The notes beneath the pieces were generated by a model. That model saw nothing but the letters and a program-made list of their open reading frames with translations, was not told the origin of the DNA and searched no databases. A stretch of DNA of 64,000 nt, taken from contig CAJXPB010000004.1 in NCBI GenBank assembly GCA_913057905.1, positions 124,001 to 188,000 of the forward strand. The letters run 5' to 3'. Position 1 is the stretch's first letter; each line of letters starts with the position of its first letter. The translations under genes and the position numbers were made by a program. Of this stretch, positions 63,013 through 64,000 are shown in pieces. Origin of the DNA: an uncultured Pseudomonadota bacterium. Its GTDB lineage: Bacteria > Myxococcota_A > Bradymonadia > Bradymonadales > Bradymonadaceae.

Positions 63013-64000
63013 ATGCTACGTTCAGCACAGTCCCATCGGTTCTGGAGATTTTCTTCTCGATTGGCGATGTTCGGGGCTCTGGTCCTGGCGTTTGCGTTCG
63101 CCAGCGGTTGTGGAGAAGAGGACCCCTGCGCGACGAAAACCTGTAATTTCGGGGTCTGCGATTCATCGAACGGGGACTGTGTCAACAAGGAAAGTTGCCG
63201 CGTCGACGAGGAATGCGTTCCCGGGTTCGTATGCGGGCAGGGAAATACGTGCGTCGCGCAGAACCAATGCTCCTCGGATGCCGACTGCCAGGCGGGTGTC
63301 TGTGAGGAGGGCGCCTGTGTCAATCCGCCGTCGTGTGAAGAGGACTCTGAGTGTCTGCAACGGACCTATTGCGGGCAAGACGGAACATGTGTCCCCGATC
63401 CCTGTAACGAGGTCAGTTGCAACCGGGGCGTCTGCCAGCGAGGCACCGACAACTGCGTTGCCGCCGACTCGTGTACCAAGCGGACCGAGCAGCTCGACTG
63501 TCTGTCCGGGCAGAAGTGCCTGGAGAACTCCTGCGTCGATCGCGAAAACTATTGCGATCAACTGACGTGCGATCGAGGCGTCTGCAGCTACCAGCAGGAA
63601 GGCTGTGTCAACGCCGACGACTGCGAGGGTGACCGCGCCAACTGCCGCGAAGGCTTCTTCTGCAATCAGATGGATCGATGCCAGCGGGATCGCTGCGTGC
63701 AGGGCAACGTCGATTGCGAAGATGGAGGCGTCTGCGATCCGACGACCGGCCTGTGCACCAACGCGGGCAGTTGTGAGGAGAATGCCGATTGCACCAGCGA
63801 ATATCTTTGCATCAACGGAAGCTGCACGCCGGAGGGGTCGGCGTGCGGCGATGCCTCCGGGGACGGGGGCTGCCCGGGCAACCAGGTGTGTGCCTACGAC
63901 GATGCCAACAACACGGCCTCGTGTACCGAACCCGAGGTCTGCGAGACATCGATAGATTGTCTGGCCGACCGCGCATGCGGCGGACGGACCTGTCTCAGTT
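63013..64000 (+). CDS. Cys-rich lipoprotein, family copy 3, truncated by the window end
   Basis: Begins with ATG at 63013 (GAGGAG about 7 bp upstream) and stays open to the last base, so only the N-terminal part (about 329 codons) is present. Signal peptide and lipobox FASGC, then GEEDPCATKTCNFGVCDSS, the same opening as copies 1 and 2. The Cys-array continues with the same order, including ACGDASGDGGCPGNQVC and EPEVCETSIDC. The C-terminal P-domain is expected but lies outside the window. It sits in tandem with copy 2. Confidence 0.8.
   Translation, partial: MLRSAQSHRFWRFSSRLAMFGALVLAFAFASGCGEEDPCATKTCNFGVCDSSNGDCVNKESCRVDEECVPGFVCGQGNTCVAQNQCSSDADCQAGVCEEGACVNPPSCEEDSECLQRTYCGQDGTCVPDPCNEVSCNRGVCQRGTDNCVAADSCTKRTEQLDCLSGQKCLENSCVDRENYCDQLTCDRGVCSYQQEGCVNADDCEGDRANCREGFFCNQMDRCQRDRCVQGNVDCEDGGVCDPTTGLCTNAGSCEENADCTSEYLCINGSCTPEGSACGDASGDGGCPGNQVCAYDDANNTASCTEPEVCETSIDCLADRACGGRTCLS

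Overview
The window is about 64 kb of high-GC DNA (roughly 62% by eye) with almost no spare sequence, many 1-10 bp gene overlaps, strongly acidic proteins, and no rRNA, tRNA, IS element, phage gene or CRISPR array that I can see. The gene set points to a deltaproteobacterium-like / Myxococcota-related organism, most likely of the Bradymonadales type. The clues are large secreted Cys-rich lipoproteins with a C-terminal P-domain, RCC1-repeat lipoproteins, a myxococcal-style LexA operator, a Gly-Cys/membrane-helix/Arg tail resembling MYXO-CTERM, and halophile-like acidic tails. The organism assignment is inference from gene content, not from a marker gene search.

Layout. 1-0.8 kb: end of an NSS transporter and a pyroglutamyl-peptidase-like protein. 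0.8-6.4 kb: secreted/envelope genes (beta-propeller protein, SNase-like nuclease, membrane-anchored pseudokinase, purple-acid-phosphatase-like protein, polytopic membrane protein). 6.4-18.2 kb: a long minus-strand run with clpB, msrB, an unknown anchored protein, nuoABCDGHI and lexA with two tandem LexA boxes. 18.2-22.6 kb: Cys-rich lipoprotein 1 and a CPBP intramembrane protease. 22.7-27.5 kb (plus): mutL-miaA-hisC-cmk. 27.5-31.9 kb (minus): a pair of Get3/ArsA ATPases, and rpsA with a repetitive acidic tail. 32-35.4 kb: a TyrDC-like decarboxylase and a PAS histidine-kinase homologue without its phospho-acceptor His. 35.4-40.5 kb (minus): MMPL/RND exporter, glycosyltransferase, unknown acidic protein. 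40.7-43.4 kb: GrpB-family protein, cold-shock protein, KOW-domain unknown. 43.4-52 kb (minus): uup, SDR, then a complete RND efflux triad. 52.1-54.9 kb (plus): DprE1/DprE2-like pair and an iodotyrosine-deiodinase-like flavoprotein. 55-64 kb (plus): RCC1 lipoprotein, ettA, small membrane protein, Cys-rich lipoproteins 2 and 3 (3 runs off the window).

How the genes work together. Housekeeping blocks are conserved (mutL-miaA; hisC-cmk near rpsA; nuoABCD-GHI; lexA). The nuo operon lacks nuoE, F and J-N here, so complex I must be completed from elsewhere in the genome. The accessory signal is mostly in the envelope: three paralogous Cys-rich P-domain lipoproteins, an RCC1 lipoprotein, C-terminally anchored proteins, a CPBP protease, and two RND-type exporters.

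The items I consider most worth following are the DprE1/DprE2-like pair joined to an IYD-like flavoprotein (with Ala at the position of mycobacterial Cys387), the pseudo-histidine-kinase, the pseudokinase, the paired Get3-like ATPases resembling actinobacterial pairs, and the tandem family of Cys-rich lipoproteins. I did not find a clearly new defence or mobile system.
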